NCBI GenBank assembly: GCA_050249535.1
Contig: JBFWQI010000004.1
Span: 158,555-222,554, forward strand
Source: JADJXM01 sp937967285
Lineage (GTDB): Bacteria; Acidobacteriota; Blastocatellia; RBC074
Reading direction: 5' to 3'
Length of the DNA stretch: 64,000 bases
Below are positions 1 to 10,408 of the stretch, in pieces. Under the pieces are notes generated by a model. It saw only the letters and a program-made list of their open reading frames with translations, did not search any database and was not told the DNA's origin. Made by a program: the position numbers and the translations under genes. Within the stretch, counting starts at the first letter, position 1, and each line of letters begins with the position of its first letter.

Positions 1-5
1 ACTTT

Positions 6-269
6 ATGAAAAAGTTAGTGCGGGAAACGCACTATACACCAAAGACATCATCAGGCCCAACAGAATTACGGGCCTTTCAATCGATAATCACATATTTTGC
101 TAGATCAGTAATTGGAGCTTTCAGCTTATCATTCTTTGGATTGCTGATTGTTCCTTTACTTTTTCCTGATTTTAGCACCAGGACGTTGTGGTGTCTATTC
201 ATTATTAACACCGTGGCCATAATCATTTTGGTGATGGTGTTGATAAGAGCTGAAAAATCATGGGTTTAG
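6..269 (+). CDS. Small two-helix membrane protein, function unknown
   Basis: This 87-residue protein is not recognised. Its first 30 residues are polar. Two hydrophobic stretches follow, roughly residues 33-53 and 60-80, so it probably spans the inner membrane twice. No catalytic motif is visible. The start is an ATG six bases into the window, so the ribosome binding site and any longer reading frame lie outside view. It stands alone, convergent with the hsdR remnant and separated from it by a hairpin. The base composition is more A/T-rich than the genes from 1089 onward, in keeping with an accessory region. Confidence 0.55.
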   Translation: MKKLVRETHYTPKTSSGPTELRAFQSIITYFARSVIGAFSLSFFGLLIVPLLFPDFSTRTLWCLFIINTVAIIILVMVLIRAEKSWV

Positions 270-276
270 ATTGTTT

Positions 277-311
277 ATTCCAGGCTTCACTCACAGAGTG
301 GAGCCTGGAAT
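277..311. terminator. Bidirectional hairpin terminator
   Basis: ATTCCAGGCTTCAC (277-290) pairs with GTGGAGCCTGGAAT (298-311) around a 7-base loop, with one G-T wobble. A short T-rich run follows on the plus strand. It lies exactly between two convergent reading frames, as expected for a shared terminator. Confidence 0.6.
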
Positions 312-905
312 TTATAATTGAGCTGCCTTAAAGATACTCTGTCCGGGGCCGAAATATGAGGCGTAAATGTGCTGATACGCCCGTTCACACTTCTGATCGT
401 AAACCTCTTTCGTATAAGTCTCCGGTAATCGGTCTAATGTCTCCTCGATGACCTCCAAAACTGCGGCTCTGGTCTGCTGTTTGAGCCGCCAATCGATCAC
501 CAGTTTTTCCCACTTCAGCTTTTGCAGCAATTCCTGGGCGACCTTTTTCACCGCCTGCTCTTCTTTCTTGGTCAAATTCGGTTCCGGACGAGTCAGTATA
601 TCGAAGAGGGCCAGTTCTTCCTCTGACAGAGTCTCTCTGACCGTGCGTTTTTCCTCTTCATTCAACCCTTGACCGAATTCTACAAGTTCAGCGTAAAATT
701 TTAGGTTGATACTGCCGTATTTGTAATCCTCAATCAGCTACAGGAACTTATCCTGATAATCCAGCCGGAAGGTGTAAGGCAGATCATTCGAGCTAGCATC
801 TTCGCAATCAGCCTTTTGGTTTATCCGCATCTGTTCGCTTGTGGACGGCGGTCATGAGCTTGGAAGCCCAGGAATCATAATCGATCTGGCTTAAATTGAT
901 TAGCG
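312..905 (-). pseudogene. hsdR: 3' remnant of a type I restriction enzyme HsdR subunit
   Basis: The terminal open stretch of 117 residues (312-665) matches the C-terminal tail of type I restriction R subunits: the LSEEELALFDILT segment, the EKLVIDWR segment and the ending YQHIYASYFG are typical. Reading upstream in the same frame extends the match through KFYAELVEFGQGL, then an in-frame TAG stop (about position 741), then PYTFRLDYQDKFL. Further up, near 820-860, the frame appears to shift. The helicase and nuclease domains are absent. This is therefore a decayed fragment, and its 5' limit at 905 is approximate. No hsdM or hsdS is present nearby. The assignment rests on my recognition of the tail and has not been confirmed by a search. 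Confidence 0.7.
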
Positions 906-1025
906 CACCTCACTGCTCTTCTGTGCTTCAATCTACATTGCTATCGGCTTGCCCGAAATGTGAAAAAATTCGACGCCTGCATCAATCATATAAGATGTGG
1001 GCAACGGTACCCGAAAAAAGAGACT

Positions 1026-1056
1026 GCCCGAATCCAATTGATCGTCGGATTCGGGC
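1026..1056 (-). terminator. Intrinsic terminator of the M14 carboxypeptidase gene
   Basis: GCCCGAATCC (1026-1035) and GGATTCGGGC (1047-1056) form a perfect 10-bp stem. On the minus strand the stem is followed by AGTCTCTTTTTTC, giving a U-run just past the end of the minus-strand gene that stops at 1089. Confidence 0.65.
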
Positions 1057-1088
1057 ATAAGCCTATTTTTATCAATAGTTTACGGCTT

Positions 1089-2777
<1,689 letters not shown>

Positions 2778-2880
2778 CGGCGATTCTCCTCTGGTTGTGT
2801 TAGATTCATCACTGCACGGATATTCAGGCAACGGACTATAACCAATTTCGGTCTCCTAAAACAATCGGCGAGAGGTGGAG

Positions 2881-3843
2881 ATGGATCCAATGCTGCCGAA
2901 TGAGCCGGTGATCCGGGTGCCGGATCTGGCCGAAGCAATCGAATATTTCACGAGTCGCCTCGGGTTTCGACTGGACATGATAGTTCCGGCCGACGATCCT
3001 GTCGTGGCGATTCTCACCGGACAGGGGCTGAGGCTGCGGCTTGAATCCCCCGGCGGAGCAGCTCTCGGCTTCGACCGACAGTCTGAAGCGACGCCCGGGC
3101 TGATCGTCACGCGGTTCGATCCGGCTGACGGCTGGCATGCCGGAAGAGCCGGCATGCTCTACCGCGACCTTATTCCCGACAGACTCGGCGGCAAATTGAT
3201 CGCCTCGCATATCCGTATTCCCGAGGGCGGCCCGGTTCCCGACTACGTTCATTATCATAAAGTCCGGTTTCAGATGATCTTCTGTCGAAAGGGTTGGGTC
3301 CGAGTCGTCTACGAGGACCAGGGGCCGCCGTTCGTACTCGAAGCGGGTGACTGCGTTCTCCAGCCGCCCGGGATCCGCCACCGCGTGCTGGAATCCTCCG
3401 CGGGCCTGGAGGTGATAGAGATCGGCAGTCCGGCTGTTCACGAGACCTGGGCCGATCACGATCTTCAGCTTCCCACGCCTGAGGCCCGTCCCGGGCGAAT
3501 CTTCGAAGGGCAACAATTCGTTCATCATCGCTCGCGTGAGGCGATCCGGAGCCACTGGCGCCATCCCGGCTTCGAGGCGCGCGATACGGGCATCTCGGAA
3601 GCGACCGGTGGCCTCGCTGATGTCCGAATCGTGAGTGGCGAAAAAGGTGCTGACGCGCCTGTTCTCCGGCTCGCCGGCAAACTACAGTTTCTCTTCGTCC
3701 TCAATGGAGAAATGAATCTGAATGCCCGCGAATTCCATCGACTGCAGGCCGGTGACAGCTGTGTCATTCCGCCGAATTCCGATTACGCTCTGCAGGCAGG
3801 CACGGATCTTGAGTTGCTTGAAGTGATCCTGCCGGTTCAGTAG
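2881..3843 (+). CDS. VOC-domain plus double-cupin protein
   Basis: A composite protein of about 320 residues. Residues 1-75 resemble a glyoxalase/VOC half-domain (IRVPDLAEAIEYFTSRLGFRL). Residues ~90-190 form a cupin with the metal-binding run HYHKVRFQMIFCRKG and the second box PPGIRHRVLE. A second, more degenerate cupin occupies the last third (FVLNGEMNLNAREF, then CVIPPNSDYAL) and lacks an obvious His cluster. The substrate is not predictable. The ATG at 2881 sits five bases after AGAGG; a GTG six bases earlier is the alternative. It is divergent from the M14 gene and 21 bases ahead of the BNR protein, so it may share transcripts with it. Confidence 0.65.
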   Translation: MDPMLPNEPVIRVPDLAEAIEYFTSRLGFRLDMIVPADDPVVAILTGQGLRLRLESPGGAALGFDRQSEATPGLIVTRFDPADGWHAGRAGMLYRDLIPDRLGGKLIASHIRIPEGGPVPDYVHYHKVRFQMIFCRKGWVRVVYEDQGPPFVLEAGDCVLQPPGIRHRVLESSAGLEVIEIGSPAVHETWADHDLQLPTPEARPGRIFEGQQFVHHRSREAIRSHWRHPGFEARDTGISEATGGLADVRIVSGEKGADAPVLRLAGKLQFLFVLNGEMNLNAREFHRLQAGDSCVIPPNSDYALQAGTDLELLEVILPVQ

Positions 3844-3864
3844 ACGTTCATCCGGAGGCTGGTT

Positions 3865-5226
3865 ATGAAGATTGTTCAGGTCCTGTTACTGCTCCTGATC
3901 GGGATTTTTCCTGCGTCTTATCTGCCGCAGAGCTCCACCGGCATAATTACCTTCAATGATGACGGTGCGTGGTCATGGTTTGAGGATGAACGCGCCATTA
4001 TGGACGGAGACCGGCTGATTATCGGTTCGGTTGCTGCGGGCGCTCACGACCGTAATCGCAGGGGGGATATCGAGATTGCATACCGGCTGCCGGGAACTGC
4101 CGGCGGCAACATCGTGGAATTGCATGACAGGCTGCTTACCGGCGGCGACGCATACGACGACCACAATTCGCCCGCCCTGCTGATCAGGCCGGATGGCCGG
4201 TTCCTGGCTGTCTATTCGATGCATGGGCCGGAAAACAGATTCTATTATCGCGTCTCGATCAATCCCCGCGATCCGACGGTCTGGGGAAAAGAACGAACCT
4301 TCACGCCCAGTCAAAGCTCGCGGATCACATACTCCAACCTCCACTATCTGGCAGGCGAGAATGCGGGAAAGGGGCGGATCTACAATTTCTATCGCGGATA
4401 CAACGACAGCTTCAAACCCTCGTACGTTTATTCCGATGATTGGGGAGAGACATGGCAGGCCGGCGATGTCTTCATCGATGTGCCGTCCAGTTTTCGCCAC
4501 CGGCCCTATGTCAAATATGCCTCGAATGGCGTCGATACCATTCATTTCTTCTACACCGAAGGCCATCCGCGCAATTTCAACAACAGCACGTACCATGTTT
4601 TTTATCGCAAGGGGAAGCTGCATCGCTCCGACGGCACCGTCATAGACAGTCTGTCGAACGGATTGAAGGACCCCGCTGAGGGCACTCGGGTTTTCAAGGG
4701 AGATCCGGACAACGTCGCCTGGGTGAGCGACATTCACCTCGATTCCTCAGGCCGGCCTTTCGTCGCCTATTCGGTTCAGAAAAATTCAGCGGGCATGCCG
4801 TCGGGAAGCGGCGGCGAGGACCACCGCTATCGTTATGCCAGATGGACCGGCGACCGGTGGCTCGATCACGAGATCGCATTCGCCGGAAGCAGGCTCTATG
4901 CCGGCGAAGACGACTACACCGGCAATATCGCTCTCGATCCCGATGATCCGAATACCGTCTACATCTCGACCAATGCCGATCCGGTAACGGGAAGGCCGCT
5001 GGTCAGTCGAACTGATCGAAATCGACATTACGAAATATTCAAAGGGACATCCGCGGATGGCGGAAAAAAATGGAGATGGGAACCGGTCACGGCAAACTCT
5101 TCTGAAGACAATATCAGGCCGATCATCCCGAAACGGAACGGTGGCCGGACGGCGTTGATCTGGCTGAGAGGCGTTTATAAGTCCTACACCAATTATGACC
5201 TCGATGTCGTCGGGATAATCATCTGA
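3865..5226 (+). CDS. Secreted BNR-repeat (BNR_4-like) beta-propeller protein
   Basis: This 453-residue protein begins with a signal peptide (MKIVQVLLLLLIGIFPASYL). It continues with repeated propeller blades carrying Asp-box-like turns, such as YSDDWGETWQAG, and segments like HNSPALLIRPDGRFLAVYS and HLDSSGRPFVAYSV. The pattern matches BNR_4 proteins, which bind or act on polysaccharides outside the cell. I see no safe catalytic assignment: sialidase, lyase and pure binding roles all remain possible. It lies 21 bases downstream of the VOC/cupin gene and about 100 bases upstream of the next secreted protein in the same direction. Confidence 0.7.
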   Translation: MKIVQVLLLLLIGIFPASYLPQSSTGIITFNDDGAWSWFEDERAIMDGDRLIIGSVAAGAHDRNRRGDIEIAYRLPGTAGGNIVELHDRLLTGGDAYDDHNSPALLIRPDGRFLAVYSMHGPENRFYYRVSINPRDPTVWGKERTFTPSQSSRITYSNLHYLAGENAGKGRIYNFYRGYNDSFKPSYVYSDDWGETWQAGDVFIDVPSSFRHRPYVKYASNGVDTIHFFYTEGHPRNFNNSTYHVFYRKGKLHRSDGTVIDSLSNGLKDPAEGTRVFKGDPDNVAWVSDIHLDSSGRPFVAYSVQKNSAGMPSGSGGEDHRYRYARWTGDRWLDHEIAFAGSRLYAGEDDYTGNIALDPDDPNTVYISTNADPVTGRPLVSRTDRNRHYEIFKGTSADGGKKWRWEPVTANSSEDNIRPIIPKRNGGRTALIWLRGVYKSYTNYDLDVVGIII

Positions 5227-5324
5227 GGTGTATCATTGTGAGAGTCATGCCTTCAACCGCTGAGGAATAAGGAGAATTCTGATTAGAGTTTTAACCCGCC
5301 CCGTTGAATCAAGGGAGAGCAGTT

Positions 5325-6422
5325 ATGCGGGTTCAAGTAAACAGCATCAACCTTCTGTTCATTATTGCCCTGATTGTTTTGACTGTGATCACTTCCAGGG
5401 CAGATACGCTCAATCTGCATATCAGGGACCAGTCGGGCATCCCGATAGCAGGGGTCACGATCACCTATTCGTACGATGCGACTCCGCCGGCAAGTCCGGG
5501 CAGCGGCAGCACTGTGACGGACCTGAATGGCAATGCCAGGATCATTCATCCGGGAATGGGAGGCAGCAGTTGCCTGCTGTTTTCAGCCATCACCTACAAC
5601 ATCGCATTTTCCGGTGTGACTTTCTCAAAGAATACAGGGACCGTTCCGTGCGGGCCTCTGACTTCATCGGAGACGATCACTGCTGTCGATTTCCCTTCCG
5701 CAGCCAACGTTTCCAGCGCCAGTTATCGCACTGAGATTGCGGGTGAGACGATCGTCGCAATGTTCGGCGTCAATCTGGCAGAGGAATCCGCGTTCAGCTC
5801 GAATCTAAAACTTGAGAATGCTTTGGCCGGCCGTCAGATACTTGTCCGGGATCTGTCCGGCGCCGACAGGGCGGCAGAGCTGATCTTTGTTTCCCCTCTG
5901 CAGATCAACTATATCCTCCCGGCAGGGCTTACTCCCGGGCCGATCATGATCAGACTTCTGACTACGGATGAAAATCCCGTCTCGGTCGCATCCGCGACGA
6001 TGAATCTGGGCACGATCGCTCCCGGACTTTTCAGCGCAAACGCCGACGGTCTGGGTGTGGCAGCAGCCCTTACTTTCCGCATCCTTCCCGACGGGACCGA
6101 AATTTATGAGCCGGTCGCCGAATACGATCCGTCCGTCGGACGTTTCATCGCATTGCCGGTCGACCTGGGCCCTGCCGAAGATCAGGTATTTCTCGTCCTG
6201 CTGGGGACCGGATGGAGGTTCCGGAGTTCCCTCGGCGGAGTTTCATGCACAATCGGAGGCATCGATTCAGAGGTGCTGTTTGCCGGAGCGCAGGGGCAGT
6301 TTGCCGGACTTGATCAGTCCAATATCAGACTTTCAAGAGCGCTGGCCGGTCGCGGTCAGGTGGACATTCTTTTTTCAGTCGACGGCAAACAGGCCAATAA
6401 CCTGACATTCACCGTCAGGTAA
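5325..6422 (+). CDS. Secreted protein with TIGR03437-type C-terminal domain
   Basis: Residues 1-25 (MRVQVNSINLLFIIALIVLT...) form a signal peptide. A short Ig-like/carboxypeptidase-regulatory segment follows (LHIRDQSGIPIAGVTITYSY). The last ~240 residues resemble the uncharacterised TIGR03437 domain abundant in Solibacter and relatives: NVSSASYRTEIAGETIVAMF, SPLQINYILP, APGLFSANADGLGVAAA and the end VDGKQANNLTFTVR. Function is unknown; an extracellular or surface role is inferred. The ATG at 5325 has GGGAGAGCAGTT upstream and is preferred over a TTG at 5304. This gene is the main pointer to Acidobacteriota. Confidence 0.75.
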   Translation: MRVQVNSINLLFIIALIVLTVITSRADTLNLHIRDQSGIPIAGVTITYSYDATPPASPGSGSTVTDLNGNARIIHPGMGGSSCLLFSAITYNIAFSGVTFSKNTGTVPCGPLTSSETITAVDFPSAANVSSASYRTEIAGETIVAMFGVNLAEESAFSSNLKLENALAGRQILVRDLSGADRAAELIFVSPLQINYILPAGLTPGPIMIRLLTTDENPVSVASATMNLGTIAPGLFSANADGLGVAAALTFRILPDGTEIYEPVAEYDPSVGRFIALPVDLGPAEDQVFLVLLGTGWRFRSSLGGVSCTIGGIDSEVLFAGAQGQFAGLDQSNIRLSRALAGRGQVDILFSVDGKQANNLTFTVR

Positions 6423-6427
6423 GGGAG

Positions 6428-6913
6428 CTATCTGGCGAGAGGAGTCATCAAAATGATTTTGTAGATCCACGAAACGATATACAGCGACAGAAGGCCGTAC
6501 ATAACCAGGTTCGCCGAACGCGAAAACAGAAGGTCCGAAAATGGTTTCTGTCGCGTCATAATCAGAATCGAGATCGGGATCGAGGCCACCGCCAGAAGGA
6601 AGATCAGCAGTCCGAATGGCTGAACATGCATAGCCTGAGAGAATTCGAGATGCGCGGCGTGAGAGAAGCTGGTAGTCAGCCCGCAGCTCGGACAGGGGAT
6701 TCCGGTCATCGCCAGCATCAGACATGCCGGCAGGCCGAGCTGCTGATGGGTTCCGACGCCGTCCGGCGAAGGAGTCACCATCCGACCGAGCAGTATCGCG
6801 GTGGATGAGACTACCGGGACAGTCAGATAGATCAGTCGATCCTTGACGCTGAATCCATCGTCAACCGGATATGTCCCCAGGCTTTGTGACTTATCGTCCA
6901 TCTCAGCCCACAT
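6428..6913 (-). CDS. DUF2752-like membrane protein
   Basis: The 161-residue protein has the DUF2752 hallmark GIPCPSCGLTTSF, a Cys-Pro-x-Cys-Gly motif between hydrophobic helices, near residues 73-85. Four transmembrane segments are likely. The domain's biochemical role is unknown. Its 5' end overlaps the preceding zinc-ribbon gene by 11 bases, so the two are translationally coupled, and it closes a minus-strand cluster of zinc-ribbon membrane proteins. It converges on the TIGR03437 gene with only five bases between the stop codons. Confidence 0.75.
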   Translation of the reverse strand: MWAEMDDKSQSLGTYPVDDGFSVKDRLIYLTVPVVSSTAILLGRMVTPSPDGVGTHQQLGLPACLMLAMTGIPCPSCGLTTSFSHAAHLEFSQAMHVQPFGLLIFLLAVASIPISILIMTRQKPFSDLLFSRSANLVMYGLLSLYIVSWIYKIILMTPLAR

Positions 6914-7439
6914 TGGCTATTGCGCCCATCGATGCGATCAGGAGCCAGACGATTCCTACCAGGCATGAAAGAACAGTTGCAGCGATTCCGAGATAGAATC
7001 CGATCTTGGCGAATGTTTCGCCGGCAGCCGGAGCCTGGCCTTGCCGGATCGCATTGAGCTCCATCTTCCCGAGGATGAGGCCGGGTATGCTCAGCAGCGG
7101 GCCGCAGGTGAAGACCGAAACGATGCTCAGAATCATCGACGCGACCGCACGACCGCTCGCGCTCCCCTGCTGAATGGGTCCCTGACTGGCGTAGCTGCTC
7201 GGATATGGAGTGTAGCCCGGCTGCCCGGACCACGAACTTTGAAAGCCGGGGTACGGCTCCGCGCTTTTCGCAGGCGGTTGAGCCGACCCTGAAGCATAAG
7301 GCTGTTGCGCTGATCCTCCGCCGGAAGGAGGCTGATCGAACTGCCCTGAGCTCTCACCTGGCTTAACCAGTCGAGCCGAACAGTTCGTGCAATACATCCC
7401 ATCGTCAGGGTTCTGTGTACCGCAACGGGTGCAATACAT
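6903..7439 (-). CDS. Zinc-ribbon DUF4190-type membrane protein
   Basis: Residues 1-22 hold a zinc ribbon with two CxxC pairs (MYCTRCGTQNPDDGMYCTNC). A Gly/Pro/Gln/Ser-rich linker runs to about residue 90. A two-helix membrane region follows (SMILSIVSVFTCGPLLSIPG, then GKMELNAIRQGQ and a second hydrophobic helix), matching DUF4190-like proteins. It is presumably inner-membrane with a cytoplasmic ribbon; the ligand is unknown. It is transcribed with the two other zinc-ribbon genes upstream and overlaps the DUF2752 gene downstream. Confidence 0.75.
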   Translation of the reverse strand: MYCTRCGTQNPDDGMYCTNCSARLVKPGESSGQFDQPPSGGGSAQQPYASGSAQPPAKSAEPYPGFQSSWSGQPGYTPYPSSYASQGPIQQGSASGRAVASMILSIVSVFTCGPLLSIPGLILGKMELNAIRQGQAPAAGETFAKIGFYLGIAATVLSCLVGIVWLLIASMGAIANVG

Positions 7440-7482
7440 TTATCGAGCCTCCTGTCTGATCAGTAAAATCTTATGAATTGGA

Positions 7483-8067
7483 TCAGTTAGTTTCAGATGT
7501 GGTTTTTGTTTTGACCGGGACCGGTTCCCTGAGCTTCGTGGTCGTCGGCTCGGTCACGCTGAAATCATTGTTTGAGGGTTCACCAAGCATCCGTGCGGTG
7601 TCTATCGATTCGAACGTGCCTTCCGGCGGAGTGTAAGTCTGTTCGCGGCGGTTCTTCATTTCGACCAGACGTTTGCTGATGACAAGACCGTTGAAGAGGA
7701 TTCCCAGTCCGATCAGCAGCGGAACCAGTCCTACCCATCGAACCACCAGCAGGATGTCTGCCCCATCCCCTGCGTTTTGCGCTATGGCCGTCATCAGGAA
7801 GTAGAGAAAGAATGTCGTCCCGATCCCGACCAGCGTGGTGATCACTCCGCCTTTTATCTCCTCGAGCCGCTTCTCCTCGGGAGTTTTCTTCCTCGAGCTC
7901 TTAATCTCGTCCATCCAGTAATCGTATTCGGCTTTGATCCAGTCGCTGCCCTTGGTATCACTGGTCCCGTACGTCATCGCTTTCTTGATGTTATTGAGAT
8001 TAGCGCCGCAGGACTTGCAGAACCTGGTGTTATCGCGAGACTCGTTTCCGCACTGTGGACAGAACAT
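7483..8067 (-). CDS. Zinc-ribbon membrane protein
   Basis: The N-terminus MFCPQCGNESRDNTRFCKSC is a rubredoxin-like zinc ribbon. A charged stretch including KSSRKKTPEEKRLEEIKGGV leads into two hydrophobic helices (residues ~85-110 and ~120-145), then a Thr-rich polar tail. The ATG at 8067 has GGAGGAATCGGC just upstream and is preferred over the longer frame from 8085. No specific function is recognisable. It lies between two other zinc-ribbon genes on the same strand. Confidence 0.7.
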   Translation of the reverse strand: MFCPQCGNESRDNTRFCKSCGANLNNIKKAMTYGTSDTKGSDWIKAEYDYWMDEIKSSRKKTPEEKRLEEIKGGVITTLVGIGTTFFLYFLMTAIAQNAGDGADILLVVRWVGLVPLLIGLGILFNGLVISKRLVEMKNRREQTYTPPEGTFESIDTARMLGEPSNNDFSVTEPTTTKLREPVPVKTKTTSETN

Positions 8068-8097
8068 GCCGATTCCTCCATGCACACATTTATCCGG

Positions 8098-8636
<539 letters not shown>

Positions 8637-8649
8637 TTAATCCTCGCAG

Positions 8650-10266
8650 CTACCGTCGAAAGATATCGAACAGTTTCTGGAAACTTCCCTGGAAGAGCGA
8701 CATGAAAGCCACAAATCCATAACCGACCAGAAAGATCAGCAGAAACGGGATGGTAGCGTAGATACCGCTCCGAATGGCATAGGCCACTGCTCCGACGAAG
8801 TAGAGAGCGAAGAGCAGTTCGAGCACAGGCAGCCAGCCTTTCTTGCGCCTGTACTTCATTGCCACCTGCATCCAGCTGTCCTTCGCGTTCTCGACCTTGT
8901 ACTTGGGCGTCCTGACGAATCCGGACTTGATTCCGAAAAGGGCTTCGAGTACCGCCTTGGTGTTCGAGAAGACCATTCCGATGCCGATCGCCATCGCCAG
9001 AGGAATCAGCCAGAAGCGCCACTTTTCATTCGGATAGCGGTAATAGATCGATGTGCCGTAGAAGCTGACGACCGAGAATGTCGCAAAGAGCATGAGCGGC
9101 ACGTCGAGCAGCAGCATATGGAAGAAGCCCTGATTGAATCTGACGATCAGGACCGGGATATGCAGCAGGCTGAGCAGGATCATGAGCATCGCCGCGCAGT
9201 TCCCGAAAAGGCGGAAGAAGAGCTCTGTCTTCTGCTGAAGGCTGAGCTTCGGATGCTTCCAGATTCTGGGCATCAGCTTGAGCCCTACCTGGACGAGCCC
9301 CTTCGCCCAGCGACGCTGCTGGACCTTGAAGGCGTTCATATCGACCGGCAGCTCGGCGGGGACCTCGTCGTCGAGCAGGTAGACGAATCGCCAGCCCATC
9401 AGCTGCGCTCTGAAGCTCAGATCGGTGTCTTCGGTCAGCGTATCGTGCTGCCATCCGCCGCTCCACTCGATGGCTTCGCGACGCCACATTCCGGCTGTTC
9501 CGTTGAAATTGAAGAATGCGCCGGTCCGGTTGCGCGAGGTCTGTTCGACCACGAAATGGCCGTCGAGCAGGATCTCCTGCATCCGCGTCAGCAGCGAATA
9601 GTTGGCGTTGATGTGTCCCCACCGCATCTGGACCATGCCGATCCGTTCGTCGGTGAAGTAATCGACCATCCTGCGCAGGCAGTCGGGCCTCGGCATGAAA
9701 TCCGCGTCGAAGACCGCGACCAGTTTGCCCTTCGCCAGCTTGAGTCCGTTCTCGAGCGCTCCGGCCTTGAAGCCGGTCCGGTCGGTCCGGTGAATGTAGT
9801 GGATGTCGAATCCCAGGGCGCGATACTTCGCGACCGCCGCTTCAGAGATCCCAACAGTCTCGTCGGTCGAATCGTCAAGCACCTGGATTTCCAGCAGATG
9901 GCGCGGGTAATCGAGCTGCGTCACCGATTCGAGCAGACGTTCGACCACGTACAGCTCGTTGAACAGCGGCAACTGAACGGTGATCGGCGGAAGCTCTGCC
10001 TCTGACCAGCTCCGCATCGGATGCGGCTTGACGTTTCGATAGCGCCAGAACTGATAGACCATCCGAATCCGATATACGCCGAGAACCGCCAGCAGCGTCA
10101 GGATCGTGAAATACATGATGATGATCGTCCAGTCGAACGCATCGAGCGAGTATAGAAAGCTGATGTTGTCGCGCCCGTGCCGCATGATCGGATCGATTGC
10201 GATCTTCGCTTCCTCGGGCGACGGCGCCTGAAACAGCAGGCTGATTATCGTAAGAAATTGGGCCAT
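8650..10266 (-). CDS. Cellulose-synthase-like family 2 glycosyltransferase
   Basis: Processive-type GT2 enzyme of 538 residues, membrane-bound, expected to transfer sugar from a nucleotide-sugar at the inner membrane. After an N-terminal helix (residues ~45-65) the cytosolic GT-A domain shows QVLDDSTDET, the metal-binding VAVFDADFMPRPD, the catalytic-base TLTEDTDLSFRA and the QQRRWAKG box, in the order of cellulose-synthase-like enzymes. About four C-terminal transmembrane helices follow. No PilZ domain is visible. The polymer is unknown. It heads the minus-strand cluster with three zinc-ribbon genes and a DUF2752 gene. Confidence 0.85.
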   Translation of the reverse strand: MAQFLTIISLLFQAPSPEEAKIAIDPIMRHGRDNISFLYSLDAFDWTIIIMYFTILTLLAVLGVYRIRMVYQFWRYRNVKPHPMRSWSEAELPPITVQLPLFNELYVVERLLESVTQLDYPRHLLEIQVLDDSTDETVGISEAAVAKYRALGFDIHYIHRTDRTGFKAGALENGLKLAKGKLVAVFDADFMPRPDCLRRMVDYFTDERIGMVQMRWGHINANYSLLTRMQEILLDGHFVVEQTSRNRTGAFFNFNGTAGMWRREAIEWSGGWQHDTLTEDTDLSFRAQLMGWRFVYLLDDEVPAELPVDMNAFKVQQRRWAKGLVQVGLKLMPRIWKHPKLSLQQKTELFFRLFGNCAAMLMILLSLLHIPVLIVRFNQGFFHMLLLDVPLMLFATFSVVSFYGTSIYYRYPNEKWRFWLIPLAMAIGIGMVFSNTKAVLEALFGIKSGFVRTPKYKVENAKDSWMQVAMKYRRKKGWLPVLELLFALYFVGAVAYAIRSGIYATIPFLLIFLVGYGFVAFMSLFQGSFQKLFDIFRR

Positions 10267-10408
10267 TTGAATCCTGTATAAATGATTGCGTTTGACGGGT
10301 CGATCGCTCGATCCGCCGCCTGAAAATACCTAAACAAACCAGCATGGTATCTTATTCAGACGGCCTGTCAATCGTCAGACCACTGATTTTCAGCTTTGCG
10401 ATTCCGCC

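Noticed and set aside
9118..10005. 295-codon plus-strand frame
   Set aside because: Antisense to the GT2 gene, which has clear motifs.
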